Below, one piece after another: positions 36,297 to 47,337 of a DNA stretch of 64,000 bases. The stretch comes from Morella rubra. Its lineage: Eukaryota; Streptophyta; Magnoliopsida; Fagales; Myricaceae. The DNA is taken from the NCBI GenBank assembly GCA_003952965.2, contig CM025849.1, positions 15,477,366 to 15,541,365 of the forward strand, read 5' to 3'. The position numbers and the translations under genes are program-made. The notes under the pieces were generated by a model. That model had not been told where the DNA came from. It worked only from the letters and a program-made list of their open reading frames with translations, and searched no databases. The stretch's first letter is position 1. The number at the start of each line of letters is the position of its first letter.

Positions 36297-37595
36297 TGTT
36301 TTGATAATAACAATAGAAGTAATTGAGATGTGAAGCAAAGCGGATCCAAAATGAGCACGAAGCGATCAAATAACATCCCCTTCAATGGAAGTGCTTTTAA
36401 AGTAAAGACTCAAGATGCTAGGGTAATCTTTGTAACTCTAAGTCTTCATCTTTAATAAGGATTTGAACCACACATTTGCATATTTCTTCAAAACTTGCAT
36501 GAAATGTTTTACCTCTTGTTTTGAAGATTTAAAAATGTTTTTAAATGGCTTTAAAATATCTCAATCAAACTCCCAAACCTTTTATATACTTATGGGAAGT
36601 TAGTCTTTAAAATTGGGTATTTTAAGTTGGTCAAAATCGTGTTTTTAAAACAACTGGATCATGTGCTTAAGTTGAGGAGGTCGACCGGCTCATGTAGCGG
36701 TCGACCGGTCTTCGACCGCTTGGTATAGCGGTCGACCGGTTGGTTTGAAAAAGTTTAAAAAGAGTCATTCTGACTTCTGACATTATGACCGTTGTGTAAC
36801 GTAACCTGCAGCGGTCGACCGGTTCATGTAGCGGTCGACCGGTTCATCGAGAGTTTTTTAACAGCTCGACTCCCAACGGCTATAAACGGCTATTTTTCTT
36901 ATGAGCCTATATAAAGCCATTCCTACACCTTTTAAAAGTTGCTGAACAACTTAAATCATTTTGCCAAAGCTAAGAGTGATCTAAAACCTTTCAATCCTTG
37001 TTCAAACACCATTCACACATAATCAACACTTTCACATCTTGTTGTTGTGTGAAGCTTAAGAGATAGAAATTTCTCATTGTAATATCTACTCCATCAAGGG
37101 AGTTTTAGTGAGCATTTTTGTTCATCCCTATACACTATTAAGAGAGTGATTCTCTTGTTTCCTTTTGGTGAGGTTTGTTCATCAAAAGAAAGAGTTTAGA
37201 GAGGTTTGTTCTCAAACTCGTTCTTGAGGCTTGAAGAGGTGTTTCTCAAGCTCAAGTGTAAGGAAGGCTTCCCTTGGTTGAAGGGAGCATAGTTGAAAAC
37301 CCTCAAGGCTCGGTAAAGGAGCTTGAGGGGTGGATGTAGGCGAGTTCCGAACCACCTAAAAATCTTGTGTTTGCTTCTCTTCCCTTATCTCATTACATTG
37401 TGCTATTAGTTTCCTATTCTAAGTTTTATTTCTCTATTTAAGTTGCAATATATATTCTTGTGTTCAATCTTTTATTGCAATCACTTCTCTTTGTGAGACT
37501 TATAGCTAGCAAACACTTTCTAAAGGGTGAGTTTCAAAAAAGTTTTGAAACTCAATTCACTCCCCTCTTGGGTTGCCTTTATCCTAGGATTTACA
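36297..37595 (+). mobile_element. LTR-like insertion (solo-LTR type), ~1.3 kb
   Basis: It starts near TGTTTTGATAATAACAA, contains GGGTGGATGTAGGCGAGTTC and CCGAACCACCTAAAA, and ends with CAATTCACTCCCCTCTTGGG shortly before a CA terminus. The order matches the 13.7-15.3 kb insertion, so the two are one family. It carries five GGTCGACCGG palindromes. No primer-binding site follows. Ends are approximate. Confidence 0.55.
36679..36842. repeat. Five GGTCGACCGG palindromic motifs
   Basis: The motif starts at 36,679, 36,699, 36,730, 36,813 and 36,833, often inside GCGGTCGACCGGTTCATG. CGGTCGACCG is self-complementary. Clustering in about 165 bp of an otherwise AT-rich LTR is unlikely by chance. Confidence 0.85.
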
Positions 37596-38345
37596 CTCTT
37601 CTCTTTAAATTTCTTTTGACTAACACAGACTCATCTTTCTTCCCAATTAGACGAAGGGCATCTTTCTACTCTCAGCCTTAGTCGTTTGTGGTTGCAAGCC
37701 TTGCCCATTTCCTCTTTCCTCGTCACAACCCTTGAGTACTGGAGGGATTCGACGGGTAATGAAAAGTGTTGGTGTAAGTGAGGAGTTTAGGGTGTCCCTA
37801 TTCCATATATTTTTCATGTATCCTAGTGGCACTGCGTCCCTTTGCTATGTGCGTTGGTGGGATTTCATAGGAAGCTTTCCACTTGCCTGTCTTGCAGTCT
37901 CTAAAAGACCGACACGAGTTGAAGTAATTAAGGACGTAATTCAATTTGATCTGAGGTAGTTGTAAAAAGCAAAGCAGTGATACCTACTATCTTTTGCTTC
38001 GAAGTTCTTCACTTTACCCTTAAATCTCACCAAGTTAGACCCACCACAGTAACTAAATGAGAATCCCCACATATATCTAAATCAGGTCCATAATAATTCA
38101 ATAGGAAATTTCCATAGAATAGGTTACCTAAGTAGTAGAACATTTTTTGTCTTGGTGTTCATTGAAAACAACACTTCATCTCCAACAAAAGACCAAAACA
38201 GCCATTCAGACCATCTTAACGTTTTATGATCATTCACCGTCTGAGTTATCACTATGCCAAAAGTACCACTTTTGATACCCTGTTTCTTAGCTTGAGAGGT
38301 GTGTTTTGGAACAAACAGTACGGCAATCGAGGCATGTATTGATGA
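37596..38345. other. No gene seen
   Basis: Short open frames on both strands without recognisable domains, between the LTR-like insertion and the first direct repeat. Confidence 0.35.
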
Positions 38346-38850
38346 ATTAGTTGATTTACAGAGAATACTTGGAGTAAATGCACCTCGATCTTCACATAAT
38401 TCCTTCTATAAAACAACAAGATGACCCTGGACACCAAGGTGTAGCACCTCTGATGCAAAAGTCAGTACTTTGGTATAATAATTTCTCTATTTAAATTTTC
38501 TAGAATCACTTACATTTCTTCTTCATAGTAGTATGCTTTTATAACATTTTCCCCATGCCCTTTCATTTCCCTTTTTCAAGGGACTTTGATCCCTCATTGC
38601 ATCTTGCAACAAGGTGTGTACCTTCTACACGTCTCTATAGTGGGCAGTTAATCTTTTGTCGTGGGGAATACGGGATCGTGGGAATGCTACTAGTGATAAA
38701 GTGGCTTATAACTACTACGCCGTGTGTCGTGGCCTCTCTTTCTTTTGGGCTTGACATTGTGTGAGCCTTTCTACATTGTTGGGCTCTTTGTATGATCATA
38801 TGGTTTGGCCCAAATTGTTTTGGGTTGGACTGATTCAGTTTTTGTATCAT
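38346..38850 (+). repeat. Direct repeat, left copy (~500 bp)
   Basis: It begins TTGATTTACAGAGAATACTT and ends GGACTGATTCAG..ATCATCAG. A copy in the same orientation at 40,556-41,060 shares the whole order of phrases. The pair encloses the F-box-like pseudogene, like LTRs around a cargo, but no primer-binding site or polypurine tract was identified. Confidence 0.75.
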
Positions 38851-38978
38851 CAGAGTCCCCCCATTCTCAGGCAGATCCATTTATGAATCAGGTTGAGAAA
38901 GTTTGCTGATGCTTTCATATACATATGTGTATGTAAATTGAAGTTAATGATTAACAAATTGAATTTATTTACTATTGA

Positions 38979-39645
38979 TCATACATTGGCCCAAGGAGGA
39001 ATCGTCCACTCAATTTCTTCTCCTTTGGAACCTAAGCACAAATCACAATAAGTAAATTTTTTGTTCGCATAACAAACATCGCAGAAGTGATTTCTGTGAG
39101 CAATCCACCAATTTGCAAATAATGCTGGTTGGCCTTCTTCTTTGGGGATGCAGTAGGTTTCCTCTTTGGGACACTTCAATCTTACCTTTAACTTATATCG
39201 GTGTAGTTCAATTATCACCCATCTAGCTATTGCCCAATCTATAATAGTGAAATGTACGACTTCCATTTGCCCCGCTGTTAGTTGTTTCCTAAGCTTTGTC
39301 ATTACGGCTACAGCCATTCTTCTTGCATCCCCTCCCTGATGGTGGTAGGCCAACGTGATGAGGTACTTGGCTCTTGCGTTTCCTTCATTTGCCGAAGCAT
39401 GGAGTTCTTTCAGCCCACCCTCTAGGGTTGCTCGCCAGCACATCTTTGTACTTTTGAGGGTAAAGAGTTCATGCAGATTCTGGCATTCATAACAGTGGTT
39501 CTTCAATGCCGGCCATTTTTCTGTAGAGGGATACAGGGGTTATATATCTTCAATCTCCAACCTCTGGAATATCACTGGCACATGGGCTGCCTTACAGAAC
39601 CTCTTCAACACCGTGCATAGCTTATTATATCGGCTCAGATTTCTT
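38979..39645 (-). pseudogene. F-box-like protein (At1g67623/At2g35280-type) C-terminal part
   Basis: The minus strand has an open frame of 175 codons. Its features resemble the C-terminal half of this plant F-box subfamily: a Sel1-like stretch GGLKELHASANEGNARAKY followed by a GG turn, a helical part, and a Cys-rich end HFCDVCYANKKFTYCDLC. Upstream in the same frame, beyond one TAA at about 39,541, the reading continues with NKLCTVLKRFCKAAHVPVIF, like the segment after the F-box. The F-box itself is not visible. In intact relatives these proteins are SCF ubiquitin-ligase adaptors. The single stop and missing N-terminus suggest a pseudogene or captured fragment. The assignment is by pattern memory and moderately sure. 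Confidence 0.5.
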
Positions 39646-40555
39646 CAGGTAGGGCTTCATTAGGGTTTCATTTAGACAACTGCATTTTTGTCGAGATAGT
39701 CTCTCTTTTATTTGCTCAATCTAACACTTGGTTTTCAACATGTTATTTGAAAAATCCTTCGGCGATTGTGGGTATTGATACGTATCATTTTTTTGTTTCT
39801 TGAGCGACACGTTCCATTTAATGTGGAAGCTTTGACGCTTGATGCTCCGGTTTCTTATCGTCCACAAATGACATGTAGCCTACAAAAATCTTTTGATGAT
39901 CATAGGAACCAACCTGCATTATTTCATAGTGTCTTGAGCAGTACATTGCATTTAATGCGGCAGCTTTTGATCCTTGATGCTCCAGCTCTTTATCTAGTGC
40001 AAACAATGATGTCGTGGTAGTTATATTCGGACAATTGTTACCAAATATGGTTCCTGTTTTCATCTTCAGTAATGTGCGACTCCAATCTTGTCAATTTATT
40101 TTTGGCAATTGTCCTTTTGATTGAATTTAACCAGCTAGTTCGACGTAAATAGAGATTCCACTTGATGCATCATGCTTTCGAGCAAAGATTACGGTGGTTT
40201 GTCCACCTTCTACCTCATTCTTCCTAATTCGGCCAGGACTTCTTCCAGCTTTCCGTCGACTGGTGACAGAGAGCCTCTTTAGTGATGGGGCTGGTGAATT
40301 TCTTCGTCACGTCTTTTTTGTACTGATGTTTCTCCCCGCTGCTTGTTGTTCTAATTTGGCTCCGGGTTGGTGATAATACGAGACTCGTTATGTACATAAT
40401 CGTCTACTCCTTCAACTCTTACTGGAGGAGGTTCTGGAAGGGGTTTTGCCACGTTTCCTCCAGCCTTCCCTTTTCCTTTACTCTTTGCATTCATCATAAA
40501 CCTTTTATCACAAGAACTTTACGTTCCCACAGACAGTGCCAACTAACAAATCAAT
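39646..40555. other. No gene seen; flank of F-box-like fragment
   Basis: Would hold the N-terminal F-box if the gene were whole, but no such motif is readable in any frame. Opposed short open frames near 39.8-40.0 kb are not convincing. Confidence 0.35.
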
Positions 40556-41060
40556 TGATTTACATAGAATACTTGAAGTAAATGCACCTCAATTTGCATG
40601 TAATTCCTTCTGTAAAACAACAAAGATGACCCTGGACATCGAGGTGTAGCACCTTCGATGCAAAAGTCAATACTTTTGTATAATAATTTCTCTATTTAAA
40701 TTTTCTAGAATCACTTACCTTTCTTCTTCATAGTACTATACTTTTATAGCCTTTTCCCCACGCCCTTGGCATTTCCCTTTTTTTAGGGACTTTGATCCCA
40801 TATTGCATCGTGCTACGAGGTGCGTCCCTTCTACACATCTCCATAGTGGGCGGTTAATCTTTTGTTGTGGGGAACATCGGGATCGTATGAATGCTACACG
40901 TGATAAAGTGGCTTATAAATGTTGCGTCGTGTGTCGTGGCCTCTCTTTCTTTTGGGCTCAATGTTCTGTGAGCCTTTCTACGTAGTTGGGCTCTTTGTAT
41001 GATCATATCATTCAACCTAAATTGTTTTAGGCTGGACTGATTCAATTTTGGTGTCATCAG
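40556..41060 (+). repeat. Direct repeat, right copy (~500 bp)
   Basis: Same phrases as the left copy, including GTAAATGCACCTC, ATGACCCTGGACA..AGGTGTAGCACC and CTTTTGGGCT, ending GGACTGATTCAA..GTCATCAG. Both copies begin with the same TTGATTTACA sequence. Confidence 0.75.
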
Positions 41061-41335
41061 GTATAGTACGATTTGGTTGTGGATGTGGCAGCAAATCTGG
41101 GACCAAGAAATGCTAAATGGCTCAATCTCGAACTCCCTTTGGTGTGGCTTCGTCTGCAACTCCTGCGTGTAACCGTCCCAAGATTCGTGTCTTTTTCTTT
41201 GTATGTTTGAATCTTATCCATGCATGCCACCGACAGAAAGGAACACATTTCACTCATCTGAAGCCTTAATTCCCATATCATGAAAGCCTTTCCCATGTCG
41301 TGGCAGCTGGGAAGAGTACTATAAAAACCATCCAT
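41057..41335 (-). other. Unassigned 92-codon open frame
   Basis: The frame contains SCHDMGKAFMIWELRLQMSE and a Cys/Lys/Arg-rich remainder. I do not recognise a family. It lies inside the right-hand end of the inverted-repeat unit, next to the direct repeat. It could be another captured exon or chance. Confidence 0.2.
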
Positions 41336-41790
41336 TTGTTCAGTGTCTGGATAGCAAAAGAGTGATCGAAGATCAGGGTGGATGTTATACAGTATATCGA
41401 CCCATAGTTAGTAAGGGCAATTTTGACTTTTGATAAAATTGGAAAGAATGGCACGAATGTTGCACGTGGTCATTTATTTTGTCCAAAATCATAGGTTATT
41501 TGACCCAGGGGTGCAAAACATAGAAAGCCCAAACCATGTGAGTGCAATATCTCAAAATTGAAAGATTGGGTGCTAATTATCAATGCCCCAAACCACAGGA
41601 GTACAAAGTGTAATTAACCTAATTTTTTATTTTAGTTTCTTAAACTCTTGGATTAGTTAATATGAGGTCAAATACACTTTGCACCCCTTATATTTAGGAG
41701 TGTTGACACATTACACCCCAATGTTTTATTTATGATTTGCATCCCAAAGTGAAATTTAGCGTCAAATTAGACTGTAATCGTTTACAATTA

Positions 41791-43088
41791 GGTTCCGTTT
41801 GTTTCGCTATAAAGCACTTTTTTTTGTAAAGCAGTTCCCAATGCATTATGTTTCAATAAAACATTCTAATTTCTGGTGTTTGGTTATTACATCAAATATA
41901 TTTTCTGAAAGTATTTTTCAATGTTTTTGAAGAATGTTATATTTTTCATAATTTTATATGATTAATAAACTTAATTTTTAACATAAATTTGAAATAAAAT
42001 AAAATAAAGTTTTCGAGAGAGTAAGAAAAGGGTTGGGTTCCTTTGAATTTTTTGGTTTTGGGTTAGAAACCCAAACACTAACCTGATTTTTTTTGGGTTC
42101 GTGTTTCAAAACCCGACCTCGACCCCGAAAAAAGCTAAAACTATCGAGGTTGGGTTCCTTTGAATGCTTCGGTTTCGGGTAAGAGACGCGAATACAAACA
42201 TGATTTTTCTGGGGTTCCTGTTTCAAAATCCGACCTCAACCCCCAAAAAAACAAAAATCGTCGAGGTCAAATTCCTTTGAATGCTTTAGTTATGGGTTAG
42301 AGACCCAAACACGAACCTGATTTTTCTCAGGTTCCTATTTCAAAACCCGACCCCAAAAAAAGGTAAAACAATCGAGGTTAGGTTCTTTTGAATTATTTGG
42401 TTTCTTGTTAGAAACACGAACACGAACCTGAGTTTTCTTAGGTTAGTGTTTCAAAACCTGACCCAGACCCCCAAGAAAGATAAAATCGTCGAGGTCGGGT
42501 TCCTTTGAATGCTTTAGTTTCAAGTTAGAGACTCGAACATGAACCTGATTTTTCTCGGGTTCATATTTCAAAACTCGACCCCGAAGAAAGCTAAAAGCTT
42601 TGAGGTCGGATTCTTTTGAATGATTTGGTTTCGAGCTAGAGACGTGAACATGAATATGATTTTTCTCGGGTTCATGTTTCAAAACCCGACCCCAACCTCG
42701 AAAAAGCCTAAAACCGTCATGGTTGGGTTCTTTTAAATGATTTAGTTTTAGGTTAGAGACTCGAACTTGAACTAGATTTTTCTCAGGTTCATGTTTCAAA
42801 ACCCGACCCCAACCATGATGTAACTTGACCAGTTTGGGTTTAACCAGGTCGATTTCGAGTCAGGAGGTCGAGTCAATTGATTTTTGGCCACCCCTAAGAC
42901 TGAGAGAGGCAGCTCATGGAAGAAGATTCATTAGTTTCAAAAAGTAAACCACTTTCAGGAAAGTAGAGCTATCTTTTACGGTTGACCGAATTAAGTTTCG
43001 GTTGATTGTATTTTATGAGGCTCCCCAAACAGTCGAAAATGTGGAAAGTACTTTCCAGAAAGTAAAATACTACAAAGCAAACGGAGCC
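41791..43088. mobile_element. TIR DNA transposon with TTA target duplication, 1,298 bp
   Basis: The left end GGTTCCGTTTGTTTCG and right end (reverse complement GGCTCCGTTTGCTTTG) are inverted repeats. TTA flanks both sides (41,788-41,790 and 43,089-43,091). Termini and subterminal GTGTTTGGTTATT relate it to the element that splits the PGG gene. It carries a 117/111 bp tandem array and no transposase, so it is non-autonomous and PIF/Harbinger-like. Confidence 0.82.
42035..42850 (-). repeat. 117/111 bp tandem array, about seven units, codon-phased
   Basis: The anchor TTTCAAAA occurs at 42,104, 42,221, 42,338, 42,449, 42,566, 42,677 and 42,794, giving spacings of 117, 117, 111, 117, 111 and 117 bp, all multiples of three. 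On the minus strand the units read as repeats of the type HEPEKNxVxVRVSNxKxxHSKE in one frame (two open stretches, 118 and 82 codons, separated by at least one stop). Whether it is translated is unknown. GGGTTCGGGTTT-type repeats are common in plant transposons, so a noncoding origin is quite possible. Confidence 0.8.
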
Positions 43089-43344
43089 TTATATGGTAAT
43101 CATTTACACATGCCTCTCACGTGACCTTAGTCTCTGTCAGATTACCATATTGCCCTTGAATCTCAAACAAATCACGATTAAATAGGCTACAAAACCCAAT
43201 AGACGAAAATTGTGACTTGTTTGAAGCTCATTCAATCGTGACTTGTTTGAGATTTAAGGGTAATACGATAATCTGACAGGAACTTAAGTCACATGAATAA
43301 CATAATAGGCTCAATATCTCAAAGATAAAATATTGGGGTGTAAT

Positions 43345-44603
43345 TGAAAGTTTGCGCAGCGAAAAAAATCTAGATCGTCGAAAATCTAGCAGCCCAAGCG
43401 TTCTGCCTCCTTCAGATCCACGCACACAGTTCTTGAGAGAGAAGTAGAGAAGAGTTTTGGAGAGAGAAATTCTCGCGAAAAAAAAAATGACTTCATCATC
43501 TCTCAAATGAAATTCTAGCTATTTATAATGGCTTACTCATAACTTCATGTGCTTATGTGTGGGATCTTTAGAGATCTCAAATCTCGGCTGTAGGATCATC
43601 ATGAAAAACTTTTTTTCATTTAACTCCCTTATATTCTGTATTCCGAATTTATGGGCTTCTACAAATTGTGATCATGTCCATTAACATATCACAATTGACC
43701 CCTGAGATAGTGAGATTATTTTTGTGAAATCCTTTTGCTAACAATTATTTGTTTATTTATCCTTCCACCATACTATATTCCACATGAGCTAATAGGACCG
43801 GAATAATATCACCGATTAAGTCCCTAGCTCATATAATTCTTAATTCACAATCTGTAACTCGTTGGACTCTTAAAAATGTTTCTAAAAATAATTTCACAAA
43901 TAAATATATATAATATATATATTAATTTCGAAAAACATTTTTGCAAAAGTCCACTAATGATTTCTTTTCAGTCCAACTCTATACAGATATACTGAATATA
44001 CTGTCTCACAAAGAGACTGGTGGATTCCTTGTTGAGCATTTACACAAGCCCATTTATCATGTACAAGACCCAACGTTATTGGAATATTTGACTAGAAAGA
44101 TCATCACCAAATGACTCGGTCAAAGCATAAGTACACAACAAACAAACCTGTATAAACCTCTCAGGTCTAAGGATACAATAAACTAATTGTGCTGAATACT
44201 TTCTCAACATCAGTGATCACTTCTAGAAAGTATTCATATTTGATCTGTTCAGTGCATGTACTCTTACAGTGCACCACTCGTCTGCTTAAGGTCACTACCT
44301 CAATGACGAAGTCCATCATCCTATTTAATAGAGGCACAACAGTGTAGACCTATTTGTACATAAATATGTACCTCGGTCTAGAACAACTGTCAAGTGAACA
44401 AGGAACCGAAAAGTCATACTCCCGCCTTTTGATTCATTAATCATTGGCATGACTTTTCTACAATTTCACTTAACAATATAACTGTGTAACATCTTATGTT
44501 ACAACATTATACCCAATAAGTAATAAATACATGTGACGATAAAAAAATAAATAATTATCTCATAATTATTCTAATAACTGGTTTTGAGGGCATATTTCCA
44601 ACA
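43345..44603 (-). mobile_element. Ty1/copia LTR (3' LTR of minus-strand element)
   Basis: It starts TGTTGGAAATATGCCC on the minus strand, right after the polypurine tract GCAAGTGGGAGA (44,604-44,615). It runs about 1.26 kb to the boundary with the fold-back element. It is homologous to the split LTR at 24.05-28.43 kb and more complete, giving the uninterrupted order. Confidence 0.8.
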
Positions 44604-44615
44604 TCTCCCACTTGC

Positions 44616-47110
44616 ACTCAAAACCATTTATCTAGGTATCTCATACCCATATAGACTCTAAATGTGTCGCAGACACTTTTGAGTCAACGATTCGGCGAAA
44701 ACAGATCCGCAATGTACGAGGTGGACAATACATCTGCCATTACAACATCTCTCTAATTCACCATATCATTTATCTTCTTTCTATGCGCTTTGCCTTCAGT
44801 GCTGGAGTCAGCAGTGGTATTCTGCTTACAACTCTTGCAACTCCATGCACATTTACCCAAAGTATACACACAAGTTCATAATCAATAACAACTGAACTTG
44901 TACATCTCTAGACAGTCTGCAAATTCTCAACTCTAAGCACTAGAAAATAGTGTTAGTACTTCTCAAGTATTGAGAATATGCTTGATCGCTGTCCAACTAC
45001 AAAGCCCATGTCAAATTAATATCTACTTACAATGCTGACTGCAAGACTAATATCTAGTTTTATCTCTCTCCTCTTGGAAAGATGAATATTATACCCAAAG
45101 GATAAAATCTTTCCTTTGTATTCTGTAAATCATTGCCAATATTTGTCAATGTAGTCCCAAAAACCTCTTCTCTCAGTTTCCAAACAATTTGGTTCCACGA
45201 ATGCAGAACACTTCTAAGGTCTTTGAGTTGAAAAATATGGTTCGTGAACTATCTTTTTCATTGATGACATCGCCCCGGTGCCATTCCCATAAGTAGCATA
45301 TTACTGACATAAAGAACTAGAAACGTTACTAAACTCCCATTGACTTCTTGTCAATACAAGGCTCATCCATGTTTCATGAGAAATCAAACGATTTGATCAT
45401 TTCATCTAAATGGATCCTCAGCTAATGCTCCTGAGTTTTAAACTCATCAGTAGGTTCGGTAACATCTCTTTTCTATTAATCTCATCTGCCTCAAGTATTG
45501 GCTCAGCTGACTGTTTCATCAAGAACTGTCATGCTTTCGCCTTCACTTAGGCCGTACTCCTTTTAAAATATAATTTTCCTTCTAATAATCACCTTTCGTT
45601 CACTTGGGTTTATAAAATAATACCCAACGAACTATTTTTGGGTAACCTACAAATAATCTTTGATTCTAGCTTCTTCACATCAAACTCTTTGATGCGAGCT
45701 AGATATCACCACATACTCTCAAATAATCCAGATTCGGTCTCACCAGTCCATGATTCATAAGGAGTTTTAGGTATAAATTTAGCAGGTATCCTGTTTAGAA
45801 TATAAACAGCTGCCTCTAAGGCGAAAACCCCAAAAGTATACAGGTAATACACCTATGCTTATCTCTCACTGAACAATATCATGTAAAGTTTAGTTTTTGT
45901 TATAACCATTCACAGAGTCCACGATTCACTTTTTCAAAACAGAGACTATCAATAACACTAGAGCTAATAGAAAGACACTCTTTCAAATAACAGGTATCAA
46001 AACAAAACAAAAAAATAGTTTTTGAAAACAGGAAACGAAATTTCCAAAAGTTCGGGGAACATAAAGATAGTCTTTTAAAATTTTCAACTTCAAACTTTCA
46101 TGGACTCGAATGAAAAAGGTATAATGGAGGTTGCTGCAACACTTGCACTCGTCTCCATTAGTTTTCTCATCACTTTGTTTCTGGGTTTCCTTAAACCCCT
46201 GCAATCACATTGAATAAGTGAGAAGCTGTGCCAAAATTGACACACTTGAAATTCAATGGACACTCCATCAAATTAATTTTAATTGATAAGCATACCTTCA
46301 GAAGGATCATTTTTCTTTAGTGAAGCTAGATATGCTAGGCAATTTATTTTCAGTGACCTGGCTTGCCACAATGGAAACAATTTCCATTATCTTTCTTCTC
46401 TGAGTTGCTTGTGTCCTCTTTCTTAGATTGAGACGCTTTCCTCCTTTTGAACTTCTTCCCTTTGAGTTTAAGTTCATGACTAGTTGACTTGTCCATTATC
46501 ATTAGAGAACCCTTCTCTTGTATGACAAGTTCCTCAGCTGCTTGCAACATATTGAGCAGCTCTGACAAAGTCACCGCCATCTTGTTCATATTATAATTTA
46601 ATATGAACTAGTTGAACAATTCAGGCAAAGGTGCCAATATCACTCCAACATTTGTCTCACCGTCCATCTCTGCACCTAGTGTTTCCAGTTCAGTGATGAA
46701 CCAAATCATTTTCAACACATGATCTCGAACTGGAGCACCCTCCACCACTTTAGTGGTCATCAGCAGTTTCATAATCTCCTGGCATGCAGATCGACTCTGC
46801 TCTCCAAATAATTCTTGGAGATACAAAAGTATGTCTTTTGCAATAGCTAGGCCTTCACACTGTTTCTGTAATATAATGGTCATCGAGGTCAACATATAAC
46901 ATTGAGCTAGTTCGTCTACCTCATGCCACTTATCATATGCAACTCTTTGCTATTGCGTGGCATCTGCTAAAGCAAGCTAAGGGATCTCATCCTTTAGGAC
47001 ATGAACAACTTTTTTTAACTGTGAGTACTCTCATGAGATTCCTCTTCCAATCAAGGAAGTTTAGCCCAGTTAACTTGTTCTTATTCAAAATTATAGATAA
47101 TGGGTTTGAC
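44616..47110 (-). pseudogene. Ty1/copia gag-pol remnant
   Basis: In element order on the minus strand: gag N-terminus near 47,100 (NKLTGLNFLDWKRNL); gag core 46,895-46,608 with LQELFGEQSRSACQE and VRDHVLKMI; a Lys-rich linker and zinc knuckle near 46,350-46,380 (CFHCGKPGH, followed by a stop where W normally stands). Then an integrase C-terminal piece near 45,710-45,840 (AVYILNRIPAKFIPKTPYES), a reverse-transcriptase piece near 45,240-45,330 where the catalytic YVDD is YVSN, and an RNase H piece near 44,800 with KQNTTADSSTE. Stops are frequent throughout. The 5' LTR is missing; a gypsy LTR fragment lies where it should be. The element cannot move. Confidence 0.75.
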
Positions 47111-47337
47111 ATAATAAATCTGCACATATTAAGAAAGAAAATCACATGTATATAAAATTTCCATTAGTATAGGGTTTTGAATAACTAATGGTACCTCCCA
47201 CTGAATCACAGCAACCAAAGAAAATGCAGAATATAACATTTATATTCAGTGTTTGCAGTGGGTATCAAGAACTTTTACCTTATATAAACATGATCTATTT
47301 AATAACCATGCAACAACTTGTAAAAGCAAAAAGCAAC

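Larger units (their letters stand above)
36020..41619. mobile_element. Unit bounded by ~200 bp inverted repeats (possible MULE-like, gene-carrying)
   Basis: The left arm (36,020 to about 36,225) and right arm (about 41,415-41,619) are reverse complements. GGTTAAATACACTTTTTACT mirrors the right end, and CCCAATCTTTCAATTTT, GATTTTGGAC and CACGTGCA..GTGCCATTCTTTCC appear in matching order. Long arms like these are typical of Mutator-like elements. The 5.2 kb between holds an LTR-like insertion, an F-box-like pseudogene and a direct-repeat pair. I found no matching 9-11 bp target duplication, so two separate inverted insertions of one short family remain possible. Confidence 0.5.
41660..43340. mobile_element. 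Fold-back/TIR element interrupted by a TTA-flanked element
   Basis: The left part contains ATTACACCCCAATGTTTTATT, and the right part, reverse complemented, ATTACACCCCAATATTTTATC. The right side also holds a 45 bp inverted pair (about 43,137-43,178 with 43,234-43,280, loop ~55 bp). Removing the inner element and one TTA rejoins the sequence smoothly. It is noncoding. Confidence 0.55.

Noticed and set aside
41057-41335. Second F-box or zinc-finger gene
   Set aside because: The frame has Cys and basic residues but no recognisable motif order; kept as unassigned only.
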